Source: Marinibaculum sp040216765
GTDB lineage: Bacteria; Pseudomonadota; Alphaproteobacteria; Ferrovibrionales; Ferrovibrionaceae
Direction: 5' to 3'
NCBI GenBank assembly: GCA_040216765.1
Contig: JAVJON010000062.1
Span: 5,711-69,710, forward strand
Length of the DNA: 64,000 nt
Within the stretch, counting starts at the first letter, position 1, and the number at the start of each line of letters is the position of its first letter. Positions 8,476-16,174 of this stretch are shown piece after piece. A program made the position numbers and the translations under genes. The notes beneath the pieces were generated by a model. That model saw only the letters and a program-made list of their open reading frames with translations. It ran no database searches and was not told the DNA's origin.

Positions 8476-9741
8476 TCAGGCGTCCAGCGCCCGGTCGAGA
8501 TCCTCCAGAAGATCCTCGACATCCTCCAGGCCGACGCTGAGCCGCACCAGGCCCTCGCTGATCCCCAGGCGGGCGCGTTCCTCGGCCGGCAGGCGCTGGT
8601 GGGTGGTGGTCGCCGGATGGGTGATCAGCGACTTGGAATCGCCCAGATTGTTGGAGATATCGACCAATGCCAGGCCGTTCAGGAACCGGAAGACCCGTGC
8701 CTTGCCGGTCTCGGCCAGTTCGAAGGAGACGATCGGCCCGCCGGAGCCGGACATCTGGCGGCCGACCAGGTCCGCCTGCGGAAAGTCGGCGAAACCGGGA
8801 TAGATCACCCGGCCGACCCGGGGATCGGCGCGCAGCCAGTGCGCCACCCTGTGGCCGCTCTCGCAATGCTGGCGGAAGCGCAGCGGCAGGGTTTCCAGCC
8901 CCTTCAGCATCACCCAGGCGTTGAACGGGCTCAGCGACGGCCCGGTATGGCGCAGATAGGGGGTCAGCAGGTCGTCGATGAACGCCTGGCGCCCCAGCAC
9001 CGCGCCGCCCAGGCAGCGGCCCTGGCCGTCGATATGCTTGGTCGCGGAATAGACCGTCACGTCGGCGCCCAGTTCCAGCGGGCGCTGCAGGACCGGCGTG
9101 GCGAAGACATTGTCCACCACCACCGTCGCGCCCGCCGCATGCGCCAGGGCGCAGACCGCCTCGATATCGACCAGGTCCAGGGTCGGGTTGGCCGGCGTCT
9201 CGAAGAACACCAGCCGGGCCGGCATGGCCAGCGCCTCGCGCCATTGCGCCAGGTCGGTGCCGTCCACCAGCAGGATGTCGATGCCGAAGCGCGGCATGAT
9301 GTCCTCGATGATGTAGCGGCAGGACCCGAACAGGGCGCGGGCGGCCACCACCCGGTCGCCGGCCTTCAGCTGGCACATCAGGGCGGCATTCACCGCGGCC
9401 ATGCCGGAGGCGGTGGCGCGACAATCCTCCGCGCCTTCCAGCAGCGCCAGCCGTTCCTCGAAGCTGCGCACCGTCGGGTTGCCGAAGCGCGAATAGACGA
9501 AGCCCGCGGCCTCGCCCTTGAAGCGGGCTTCCGCCGCCTCCGCGCTGTCGTAGCAGAAGCCCGAGGTGAGGTAGAGCGCCTCCGCCGTCTCGCCGAAATT
9601 GCTGCGCCGCAGGCCGCCCCGCACCAGCCGGGTGCCCAGGCGCCAGTTCGCGCCCGCGGGCATCCCGGGCCCCGCCGCGCCGTTTCGACCGGTCGGATCG
9701 CCGTCCTGCGGCGCGCGGCCCTTGTCCTGTCCTGCACTCAT
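8476..9741 (-). CDS. metZ: O-succinylhomoserine sulfhydrylase (Cys/Met metabolism PLP enzyme)
   Basis: Makes homocysteine from O-succinylhomoserine and sulfide in direct-sulfhydrylation methionine synthesis. The 421 residues form a fold type I PLP enzyme: YSRFGNPTVRSFEERLA near 83-99, ETPANPTLDLVDI near 181-193, the PLP lysine K235 in YSATKHIDGQGR, and the SLGDSKSLITHPATTTH-type C-terminal motif (here NLGDSKSLITHPATTTHQRL). ATG at 9741 is chosen over an upstream extension because AGGAGGGG stands seven bases before it and the riboswitch lies in the alternative extension. Its leader carries a SAM-II aptamer and an intrinsic terminator, so expression should fall when SAM is plentiful. Confidence 0.93.
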   Translation of the reverse strand: MSAGQDKGRAPQDGDPTGRNGAAGPGMPAGANWRLGTRLVRGGLRRSNFGETAEALYLTSGFCYDSAEAAEARFKGEAAGFVYSRFGNPTVRSFEERLALLEGAEDCRATASGMAAVNAALMCQLKAGDRVVAARALFGSCRYIIEDIMPRFGIDILLVDGTDLAQWREALAMPARLVFFETPANPTLDLVDIEAVCALAHAAGATVVVDNVFATPVLQRPLELGADVTVYSATKHIDGQGRCLGGAVLGRQAFIDDLLTPYLRHTGPSLSPFNAWVMLKGLETLPLRFRQHCESGHRVAHWLRADPRVGRVIYPGFADFPQADLVGRQMSGSGGPIVSFELAETGKARVFRFLNGLALVDISNNLGDSKSLITHPATTTHQRLPAEERARLGISEGLVRLSVGLEDVEDLLEDLDRALDA

Positions 9742-9798
9742 TGCGTACCCCTCCTGGCGGGTCGTGACGCGGTATCGTCGTTGCGGGCGGGAGGGGTC

Positions 9799-9844
9799 AA
9801 AAAAAAACCCGGTCTGCAGCAAAGGTGATGCGCAGGGCCCGGGG
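9799..9844 (-). terminator. intrinsic terminator in the metZ leader
   Basis: Read on the minus strand, CCCCGGgccCTGC pairs with GCAGaCCGGG around a short loop and is followed at once by nine T residues (A run at 9799-9807 on the plus strand). It lies directly downstream of the SAM-II aptamer and 57 bases ahead of metZ, the right place for an attenuator rather than the end of a transcript. Confidence 0.8.
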
Positions 9845-9912
9845 TTGCCTCCCGGCCTTTTAGCGCTTTGTTTAACGTGGCGCGCAAGCCGGCCGGCCCA
9901 AATCACCACGGA
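9845..9912 (-). promoter_or_regulatory. SAM-II riboswitch controlling metZ
   Basis: The minus-strand leader reads CGTGGTGATTTGG, then GGCTTGCGCGCCACG, TTAAACAA, and GCTAAAAGGCC. The 5' CGTGG pairs with CCACG, the TGATTT loop and the GCTAAAA tail are the conserved SAM-II pseudoknot elements, and TTAAACAA is the usual linker. This compact aptamer is known mainly from alphaproteobacteria ahead of met genes; the gene downstream is metZ, which fits. The terminator immediately after it suggests transcriptional control. Confidence 0.9.
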
Positions 9913-10056
9913 CCATGGATCTACCGCCACCGGTCCCGGAGGTCAAGCCCGGCCCCGCGGCTGCGACCGGGTGCACCGGCGCCTGGGCGCAGGCAGCGCG
10001 CCCCAGGAGGTGCCCGCGCCGACAGGTGGGCCCGGGAAACGGCAGGAGGAGCCGTC

Positions 10057-11694
10057 ATGACGTCAACGAAATCCCCGCCCCCGACCGACCGGGTGGCCGA
10101 CCGGGTGACCGGCCGGGTGGCCGGCCGGGTGCCCGGCCGGGTGGCCGCGCGGGCGGCCCTGCGACAGGGACTGCGTCTGCTGCTTGGCGCGGTGCTGGTC
10201 CTGGCGATGTTCGGTCCGGCCCATGCGGCAGGCATGGGCCCGGAAGCCCGGCCCTGCCCCTTCGCCATACCGTTCGGCGAAGTCGCGCAATGCGGCATCC
10301 TGCCGGTGCCGCAGGATCACCGCGCCGAAGCCGGCGGCCCCGGCGCGGGTGGCGCCCCGTTCGAACTGTTCTTCGCCATCCTGCGCGCCCATGCGGCGGC
10401 GCCCGCAGCGGACCCGATCGTGCATCTGGCCGGCGGCCCCGGCCAGGCGATGAGCGACTTCGCCGACGCGATGTGGTTCCGCACGGTTGCCGACCGGGCG
10501 GCGCGCGACGTCATCCTGTTCGACATGCGCGGCACCGGCCTGTCGCGGCCGCTGCTGGATTGCGCCGGCCTGGACGACGACATCGTCGACGGCAATCCGG
10601 CCAATGACGGGGCCTCGGCGGATCCGGAGCAGGTGCGCGCGGCGCTCGCGGCCTGCCGGGCCGGCTACGCGGCGCAGGGCATCGACCTGTCCCTGTTCGA
10701 CAGCGAACAGGCCGCGCGCGACCTGAAGCGCCTGCGCGAGGCCCTGGGGATCGAGCGCTGGAACCTGGTGGGCACCTCCTATGGCACGCGGCTGGCGCTG
10801 GAGGCGGCCCGCCAGGACCCGGAGGGCATCCGCAGCCTGGTGCTGAACTCGACCATGACCATGGGCGATGCCTTCGAGCCGGGGACCTTCGACGACCGCG
10901 TCCGCATCCTGCGCCGCCTGTTCGCCGATTGTGCCGCCGATCCGGGCTGCGATGCCGCCTTCCCGGACCTGAAGGGGCAGTTCGCGGCACTGCGCGCAAG
11001 GCTGTCGGAGGCTCCGCTGACGGTCCATGTGGTGCCGCCGGAGGGCGGCGCGACGATCCCCGTCCACCTGGATGTCGAAGCTTTCGTTGGCCTGCTGATG
11101 ACCCACCTGTCGTTCCAGCCCGGCGTCGAGCTGGTGCCGCTGATCATCGACCGGGTGAATCAGGTGGCCGCAGGGCGCCGGACCCTGACCGATGCCGACT
11201 GGCGGGAGATCATGGGGCCCGGGCTGCTGCAGGGCGAAGGGCTGGCGGTCGGCCTCTACCTCTCCGTCCTCTGCCGGGAGGTCGATCCGGTGCACGATGC
11301 CGCCGCCGCACATGCGCGCATCGAGGACAGCCAGGGCCTGTTCTCGCCACGCGACCTGGAGCTGCTGGCGACGCACTGCCCGGCCTGGCCGTCGGGCGCG
11401 GCCCGCCCGGACTTCGCCGAGCCGGTCCGCAGCGACATCCCGGCGCTGCTGCTGTTCGGCGAATACGATCCGCTGACCCCGCCCTACTGGACGGCTGCAG
11501 CGGTGGCGACCCTGCCGAACGGACGGGCCATTGCCTTTCCGGGGGCCGCCCATGACGTGCTTGGGTCCTCGCTTTGCGCGCAGACCGTGGTCACCGCCTT
11601 CATCCGCGACCCCGGCGCGGCGCTGGACACCGCCTGCGTCGAAAGCCAGCGGCCGCGCTTCTTCATCCCGCCACCGGCAGAGCCACGGGATTGA
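10057..11694 (+). CDS. secreted alpha/beta hydrolase, tripeptidyl/prolyl aminopeptidase-like
   Basis: A 545-residue exported serine hydrolase. AGGAGGA sits seven bases before ATG at 10057. Residues 11-30 are five copies of a tetrapeptide (D/G)RV(A/T/P), giving an unusually long, Arg-rich n-region, followed by a hydrophobic core LLLGAVLVLAMFGPAHA and a predicted cleavage near residue 58. The fold motifs follow: HLAGGPGQ (oxyanion region), FDMRGTGLS, the nucleophile in GTSYGTR, and a C-terminal TAP-like domain with the acid in GEYDPLTPP and the histidine in GAAHDVLG. Similar enzymes cleave N-terminal residues or short peptides. Substrate is not evident. Confidence 0.85.
   Translation: MTSTKSPPPTDRVADRVTGRVAGRVPGRVAARAALRQGLRLLLGAVLVLAMFGPAHAAGMGPEARPCPFAIPFGEVAQCGILPVPQDHRAEAGGPGAGGAPFELFFAILRAHAAAPAADPIVHLAGGPGQAMSDFADAMWFRTVADRAARDVILFDMRGTGLSRPLLDCAGLDDDIVDGNPANDGASADPEQVRAALAACRAGYAAQGIDLSLFDSEQAARDLKRLREALGIERWNLVGTSYGTRLALEAARQDPEGIRSLVLNSTMTMGDAFEPGTFDDRVRILRRLFADCAADPGCDAAFPDLKGQFAALRARLSEAPLTVHVVPPEGGATIPVHLDVEAFVGLLMTHLSFQPGVELVPLIIDRVNQVAAGRRTLTDADWREIMGPGLLQGEGLAVGLYLSVLCREVDPVHDAAAAHARIEDSQGLFSPRDLELLATHCPAWPSGAARPDFAEPVRSDIPALLLFGEYDPLTPPYWTAAAVATLPNGRAIAFPGAAHDVLGSSLCAQTVVTAFIRDPGAALDTACVESQRPRFFIPPPAEPRD
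10087..10146. repeat. 5 x 12-bp tandem repeat in the hydrolase signal region
   Basis: Five consecutive 12-base units (gaccgggtggcc type; 10087, 10099, 10111, 10123, 10135) differ at one or two bases each. Each encodes four residues, so copy-number change would alter the length of the charged region before the signal-peptide core without a frameshift. Confidence 0.9.
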
Positions 11695-11975
11695 CGGCCG
11701 CCGGCACACCGGCCGGACCGCCCCGGATTCCAGCGCACCTGTGGCTGGTCGCCGCGACAACGGGGGCCGGCGCCCTCTTGCCCAGATGCCGGCCATGACG
11801 CGCTGCACCATGCAGGGCGACAAGCCCTTTTGAGGACAGTCGAAGATCTATTGCACCACTAAGACGCGCATTGTTCGCAAATGGATGACACCTCCGAGGC
11901 GTCGGGTCCAATTCATACGGCGTTAAGTTTTTGGTTATAGGAATGACATGACCAAGCCCCATCAAGGTGGATATC

Positions 11976-13676
11976 ATGTCCCTGTCGAATCAGAGTATCT
12001 CAGCCAAGATCTTCCTGATCATCGGCCTGCTGACAGCGGCATGTGTCGCCGTGGTGATCATCGCGCTGGGTGAGATCGCGTCCCTGGATCGTGCCATCCA
12101 GGCGGTCGACAACAGCGCGCACGAGATGCAGCTGACCAGCAGGATGAACGAGGGTGTCCTGGAACTGAGCCTGGCGGACTACCGCATGGCCGCCGACCCG
12201 GCACAGCTCCCGTCGGTCAAGGCCAAGGTGGAGGAAGTGTCCCGCAGCTTCGCGGAGCAGATGGCGACTGCACGGAAGTACGCGACGGCCGAGGAATTGA
12301 CGGAGCTGGACCGTGCGGACAAAGCCTTCGCCGCCTATATCGGCAGCCTGCGGGAAACCCTGGTGCTGGCCGAACGTCATGCGGGGGCAATCACCAACTC
12401 GCCGGAACGGCAGGCCATCCTGACGGCCGTGGATGCCAGCCGTGCGAAGTCCTCCGACCTGCAGCACCTCATCGACGGCTTCATCGATCACGCCACGGAA
12501 ATGGCCGACCGGCGCACGGAGGAGGCCCACGGCACCGTGGCCGAAAGCCGGGTGCTGCTGATCCTGGTATCCGCCGTGGGCATCCTCGCCGGTCTTGCCC
12601 TGGGGCTGCTGATCTCGCGCCAGGGAATCGTCCGGCCGATGCAGGCCATCGTCGCCTGCCTGAAACGCCTGGCCGAGGGCCAGATGGACATCGACATTCC
12701 CGGCGCCGGCCGCGGCGACGAGATCGGTCAGGTGGCGGGTGCCGCGCAGTCCTTCAAGGACAGCCTGATCCGCACCCGGGCACTGGAAGAGGAAGCCAGT
12801 GCCGAGAAGGAGCGCCAGCGCGCCGCGCAGCGGCAGAACATGCTGGACATGGCCAACCGGTTCGAGAACCAGGTCGGCGGCGTCATCGAGTCCGTGTCCA
12901 GCGCAGCGGTGGAGCTGCAGGCGACGTCACAGGAACTCGCCGCCGCCGTGGAGGAGGCGAATGCGCAGAGCGGCGCGGTTGCCGCCGCGGCCGAGGAAGC
13001 CAGCACCAATGTCCAGACCGTCGCTTCGGCAGCGGAGGAGCTGACCGCCGCGATCCTCGAGGTCTCCGGGCAGGTCGCTGCCGCAGCCGGCAAGGCCCGC
13101 TCCGCGGCCGACGGCGCCACCACGGCACTCGATCGCATCGACCAGCTGGCCGAGGCCATCGACCAGGTCGGCCAGATCGTCGAGGCGGTCAACGACGTGG
13201 CCGAGCAGACCAACCTGCTGGCCCTGAACGCCTCGATCGAGGCGGCGCGGGCCGGCGAGGCCGGAAAGGGCTTTGCCGTGGTCGCCGCGGAAGTGAAGAG
13301 CCTGGCCGATCAGACCCGCCGGATGACCGACAATATCCGCGGCCAGATCGCGGATGTCCGCTCCTCCTCGACGCAGAGCGTCGGCGCCACCCGCCTGATC
13401 ATCGAGCAGGTCGGCGATATCGACACCGTGACCGCCAGCATGGCGGCCTCGGTCGAGGAGCAGAGTGCCGCCACGGCGGAGATCAGCCGCAACGCGCAGC
13501 AGGCCGCCACCGGCACCGACGAGGTGTCGCGCAACATTTCCGGCGTCAACGATGCCGCATCGCAGGTCGCCCATTCCTGCAACAATGTCCGGCTCGCCGC
13601 CGACGAGCTTGCGCAGAATTCGAGCCGTCTCAAGCTGTCGATGGACGAACTTCTGAGCGAGGTCCGCGCCGCCTGA
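11976..13676 (+). CDS. methyl-accepting chemotaxis protein
   Basis: A 566-residue transmembrane chemoreceptor. TM1 is at about 12-32, followed by a helical periplasmic ligand domain of about 160 residues (four-helix-bundle type), TM2 at about 193-213 (LLILVSAVGILAGLALGLLI), a HAMP domain starting RPMQAIVACLKRLAEGQMDI, and a long cytoplasmic coiled coil whose hairpin tip is EQTNLLALNASIEAARAGE, the CheA/CheW contact region. ATG at 11976 has AAGGTGGA six bases upstream; a GTG at 11967 is possible. The 280-base region ahead is notably less GC-rich than its surroundings and probably holds the promoter. No che genes are nearby. Confidence 0.95.
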   Translation: MSLSNQSISAKIFLIIGLLTAACVAVVIIALGEIASLDRAIQAVDNSAHEMQLTSRMNEGVLELSLADYRMAADPAQLPSVKAKVEEVSRSFAEQMATARKYATAEELTELDRADKAFAAYIGSLRETLVLAERHAGAITNSPERQAILTAVDASRAKSSDLQHLIDGFIDHATEMADRRTEEAHGTVAESRVLLILVSAVGILAGLALGLLISRQGIVRPMQAIVACLKRLAEGQMDIDIPGAGRGDEIGQVAGAAQSFKDSLIRTRALEEEASAEKERQRAAQRQNMLDMANRFENQVGGVIESVSSAAVELQATSQELAAAVEEANAQSGAVAAAAEEASTNVQTVASAAEELTAAILEVSGQVAAAAGKARSAADGATTALDRIDQLAEAIDQVGQIVEAVNDVAEQTNLLALNASIEAARAGEAGKGFAVVAAEVKSLADQTRRMTDNIRGQIADVRSSSTQSVGATRLIIEQVGDIDTVTASMAASVEEQSAATAEISRNAQQAATGTDEVSRNISGVNDAASQVAHSCNNVRLAADELAQNSSRLKLSMDELLSEVRAA

Positions 13677-13685
13677 ACCGCACCC

Positions 13686-14216
13686 TCAGCCGCTCGGCAC
13701 CGCGGGACGGCCGATTGCGGCATGCTGTTCGCCCAGAAGGGCGCCATCGGGACTGACGAGGGACCAGCGGCCGCCAAAGGCCTCCACCGTCGGCGGCGGC
13801 TCCAGTTCCGCCGCCGGATCGTCGCCGGTACGGATATACAGCGGCCAGCCGTTATAGGTCAGCTGCATGCGCCCGTCCGCGCGCGGGATCGCGGCCACCA
13901 GGTCCGGCTGCGGCCCCTTCGGCACCTGCCCGTCCGCCGGCACCGCCACCGGCTGCCAGTGCAGCGCGCAGCTGTCATGGCACCGGCTTTCCGCCGCGCC
14001 ATCCGGCCCGCCCTGCCGGTCGCCGCTGAACAGATAGAGGGCCCGCCCCTCGCCATCCACCAGATAGGGCCCATGCTCGCCGCCCTGCCGAAGCTCCAGG
14101 GCCGGGCTGCCCTCGTTCAGGACAGCCTCGCCCTCGATGACCCGCGGCGCCTCCTCCGCGACCGCTCCCGGCACTGCCGCACAGAGCAATGCCGCTGCCA
14201 GCCAGAACCGTTTCAT
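13686..14216 (-). CDS. exported protein with two Lipoprotein_15 (Y-x4-D) secreted repeats
   Basis: A 176-residue exported protein. The first 20 residues are a signal peptide (MKRFWLAAALLCAAVPGAVA). Two copies of the secreted repeat known as Lipoprotein_15/PF03640 follow: YLVDGEGRALYLFSGD, and later LTYNGWPLYIRTGD, with the paired cysteines of SRCHDSCALHW between them, as in the COG4315 family. There is no lipobox cysteine at the cleavage site, so it should be soluble in the periplasm. Function of the family is unknown. It converges with the chemoreceptor gene, with only nine bases between them. Confidence 0.8.
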   Translation of the reverse strand: MKRFWLAAALLCAAVPGAVAEEAPRVIEGEAVLNEGSPALELRQGGEHGPYLVDGEGRALYLFSGDRQGGPDGAAESRCHDSCALHWQPVAVPADGQVPKGPQPDLVAAIPRADGRMQLTYNGWPLYIRTGDDPAAELEPPPTVEAFGGRWSLVSPDGALLGEQHAAIGRPAVPSG

Positions 14217-14364
14217 CGCCAGTCTCCGCGCTTCGCCCGAGGTCCATCCGACAGGCAGAACGTCCGAGCGCCGCTTGCCGTTCCAGCGGTGCGGGCCTGC
14301 GGCGCGGGCCTGACGGAGCCCGGCGACAGGGCTGCCAGCGGCTGGCAGGCAATAGGCAGCCCGC

Positions 14365-14751
14365 TCACAGCCTCATGAGCAGGGCATGCGCAAGGTAGAC
14401 GAACAGGGCGCAGCCCAGCAGGACGAGCAGGGTGGCGAGCGCAAGGTCGACCATGGTGCCCGCGCCCCTCTGCAGCGCCTGGCTGTCGATCGCCCTGGCA
14501 ATGCGGCGGAAGCGTAGGGCGGCGACGGCGACCATAGCGGTGCCGACCACGATCAGGGTCAGGCCCGCGATACTGCCGAACGTCTGGCCCGGCGGGGCGA
14601 GGGCATGCTGCGCCAGCGAGGGCGCGGCATAGGCCAGGAACAGGTCGAACTTCTCGACAAGAAAGCCGAAGGCCATGACGGCAATCGCCGTGCGCACCCA
14701 GGCCAGGAAGGTGCGCTCATTCGCCGAGTGGTCGGAAAAGTTCTTGAGCAT
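14365..14751 (-). CDS. DUF202/YidH-family membrane protein
   Basis: A 128-residue inner-membrane protein with three hydrophobic helices (about 20-38, 60-82 and 101-122). The start NERTFLAWVRTAIAVMAFGF is the hallmark of the DUF202 (YidH) family, whose molecular role is not known. It may share a transcript with the secreted repeat protein downstream; 148 bases separate them. Confidence 0.85.
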   Translation of the reverse strand: MLKNFSDHSANERTFLAWVRTAIAVMAFGFLVEKFDLFLAYAAPSLAQHALAPPGQTFGSIAGLTLIVVGTAMVAVAALRFRRIARAIDSQALQRGAGTMVDLALATLLVLLGCALFVYLAHALLMRL

Positions 14752-14892
14752 CTCGCAAGGCCGGATGGGCCCGAGGCGCCGTAGATACGGATCGGGCCCG
14801 CCGATACTAGCCCGATCCCGGCCGCCTCGACAGCTTGCTCGATGGCTGGCAGCAGCGCCGGCTCGCGGCCTGTCCCGCCGGGACGGCTTCCG

Positions 14893-16074
14893 CTATTCGG
14901 CAGCCTGCTTTGGCACCGCGGCGTCGCGGTCGATATCGCCGACACGCTTGCCGAAATTGCCTTTCGCGCGGTTGCCCAGCCAATGGCCGTAGGGCGGTTG
15001 CCAGTTCATATAGTCCGGGTCGGCGCCCAGCTTCTGCGCCGCGTGATGCGCCCAGTAGGGGTTGTAGAGAAGCTCGCGCGCAAGGGCGACGAGGTCGGCG
15101 GCGCCCGCCCGCAGCACGGTTTCCGCCTGTGCCGCGTCGACGATCAGGCCGACCGCCTGGGTGGCGATCTCGGCCTCGCGGCGGACCTGGGCGGCAAAGC
15201 CGACCTGGTAGCCCGGCGTGGGCCGGGGCATGGTGTTCCGGCCATAGCCCGCGACGCCGCCGGATGAACAGTCGATCACGTCGACGCCGAGCGCCTTGAG
15301 ACGCCGGGCCAGCGCCACGGTATCCTCGACCTGCCAGCCGCCCTCCTTCCCGTCGGCGGACGACACCCGGTAGAACAGCGGCTTGCCCTGCGGCCAGGCG
15401 GCGCGCACCGCCTCCGCCAGTTCCAGCGCGAAACGCATCCGATTGTCGCGGCTGCCGCCATAGCCGTCGCTGCGCTGGTTGGTGATCGGCGACAGGAAGG
15501 AATGGGTCAGGTAGCCATGCGCGGAATGGATCTCGATCATGTCGTAGCCGGCCGCTTCGGCACGGCGGGTCGCCGCAACCCAGGCATCGATCACCTCCGC
15601 GATCTCCGCCACATTAAGCTCGTGCGGCACCAGCCAGCCATCGGCGAACGGAATCGGCGACGGGGCGACGATGTCCCACGGCACTTCGCCCTTGGCGAAT
15701 TCGGTCTCGGTCAGCGCGGCATCGCCCTCCCAGGGCCGCTGGATGCTGGCCTTGCGGCCGGCATGGGCGAGCTGCAGGCCGATCGCGGCGCCGCCGAGCG
15801 CCCTGGCGGTCTGCACCACCTTCGCGTGGGGCGCGACATGGTCGTCCGACCAGAGCCCGGAATCGCCATAGGTGATGCGGCCGCGCTTCTCGACCGCCGT
15901 CGCCTCGACGATCACCAGGCCGCAACCGCCCATGGAGAACTGGGCGAGATGTGCCAGGTGCCAGTCGTTCAGCATGCCCTCGACGGCGCTGTACTGGCAC
16001 ATGGGGGAGACCACGACCCGGTTGCGCAGGGTCAGGTCCCGGATCTGCATCGGCGTGAACAGCATCGGCGGCAT
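14893..16074 (-). CDS. NADH:flavin oxidoreductase (old yellow enzyme, YqjM-like)
   Basis: An FMN-dependent ene-reductase of 393 residues with the TIM-barrel motifs of the YqjM subgroup: RNRVVVSPMCQYSA at the N-terminus (with the redox-tuning Cys), LAHAGRKAS, the IHSAHGYLTHSFLSPITNQR active-site helix and SRDNRMRFALEL. ATG at 16074 is preceded by GAAGGA eight bases upstream; the extra 27 residues of the longer frame look non-coding. The natural substrate is unknown; such enzymes reduce activated C=C bonds, often of electrophiles. Confidence 0.92.
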   Translation of the reverse strand: MPPMLFTPMQIRDLTLRNRVVVSPMCQYSAVEGMLNDWHLAHLAQFSMGGCGLVIVEATAVEKRGRITYGDSGLWSDDHVAPHAKVVQTARALGGAAIGLQLAHAGRKASIQRPWEGDAALTETEFAKGEVPWDIVAPSPIPFADGWLVPHELNVAEIAEVIDAWVAATRRAEAAGYDMIEIHSAHGYLTHSFLSPITNQRSDGYGGSRDNRMRFALELAEAVRAAWPQGKPLFYRVSSADGKEGGWQVEDTVALARRLKALGVDVIDCSSGGVAGYGRNTMPRPTPGYQVGFAAQVRREAEIATQAVGLIVDAAQAETVLRAGAADLVALARELLYNPYWAHHAAQKLGADPDYMNWQPPYGHWLGNRAKGNFGKRVGDIDRDAAVPKQAAE

Positions 16075-16174
16075 GGTCAGGTCCTTCAGTTGACGGCTGC
16101 CGGCAATCTTGGGAGACGCCGGCCGCCGGTCAACGCGGCCTGCGGCCACCGCCATGAAGTTGTGCGGCCCGTGC

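Noticed and set aside
9742..9930. An N-terminal extension of MetZ to 484 residues.
   Set aside because: The extension reads through the terminator and the SAM-II aptamer; AGGAGGGG before ATG 9741 gives the normal length.
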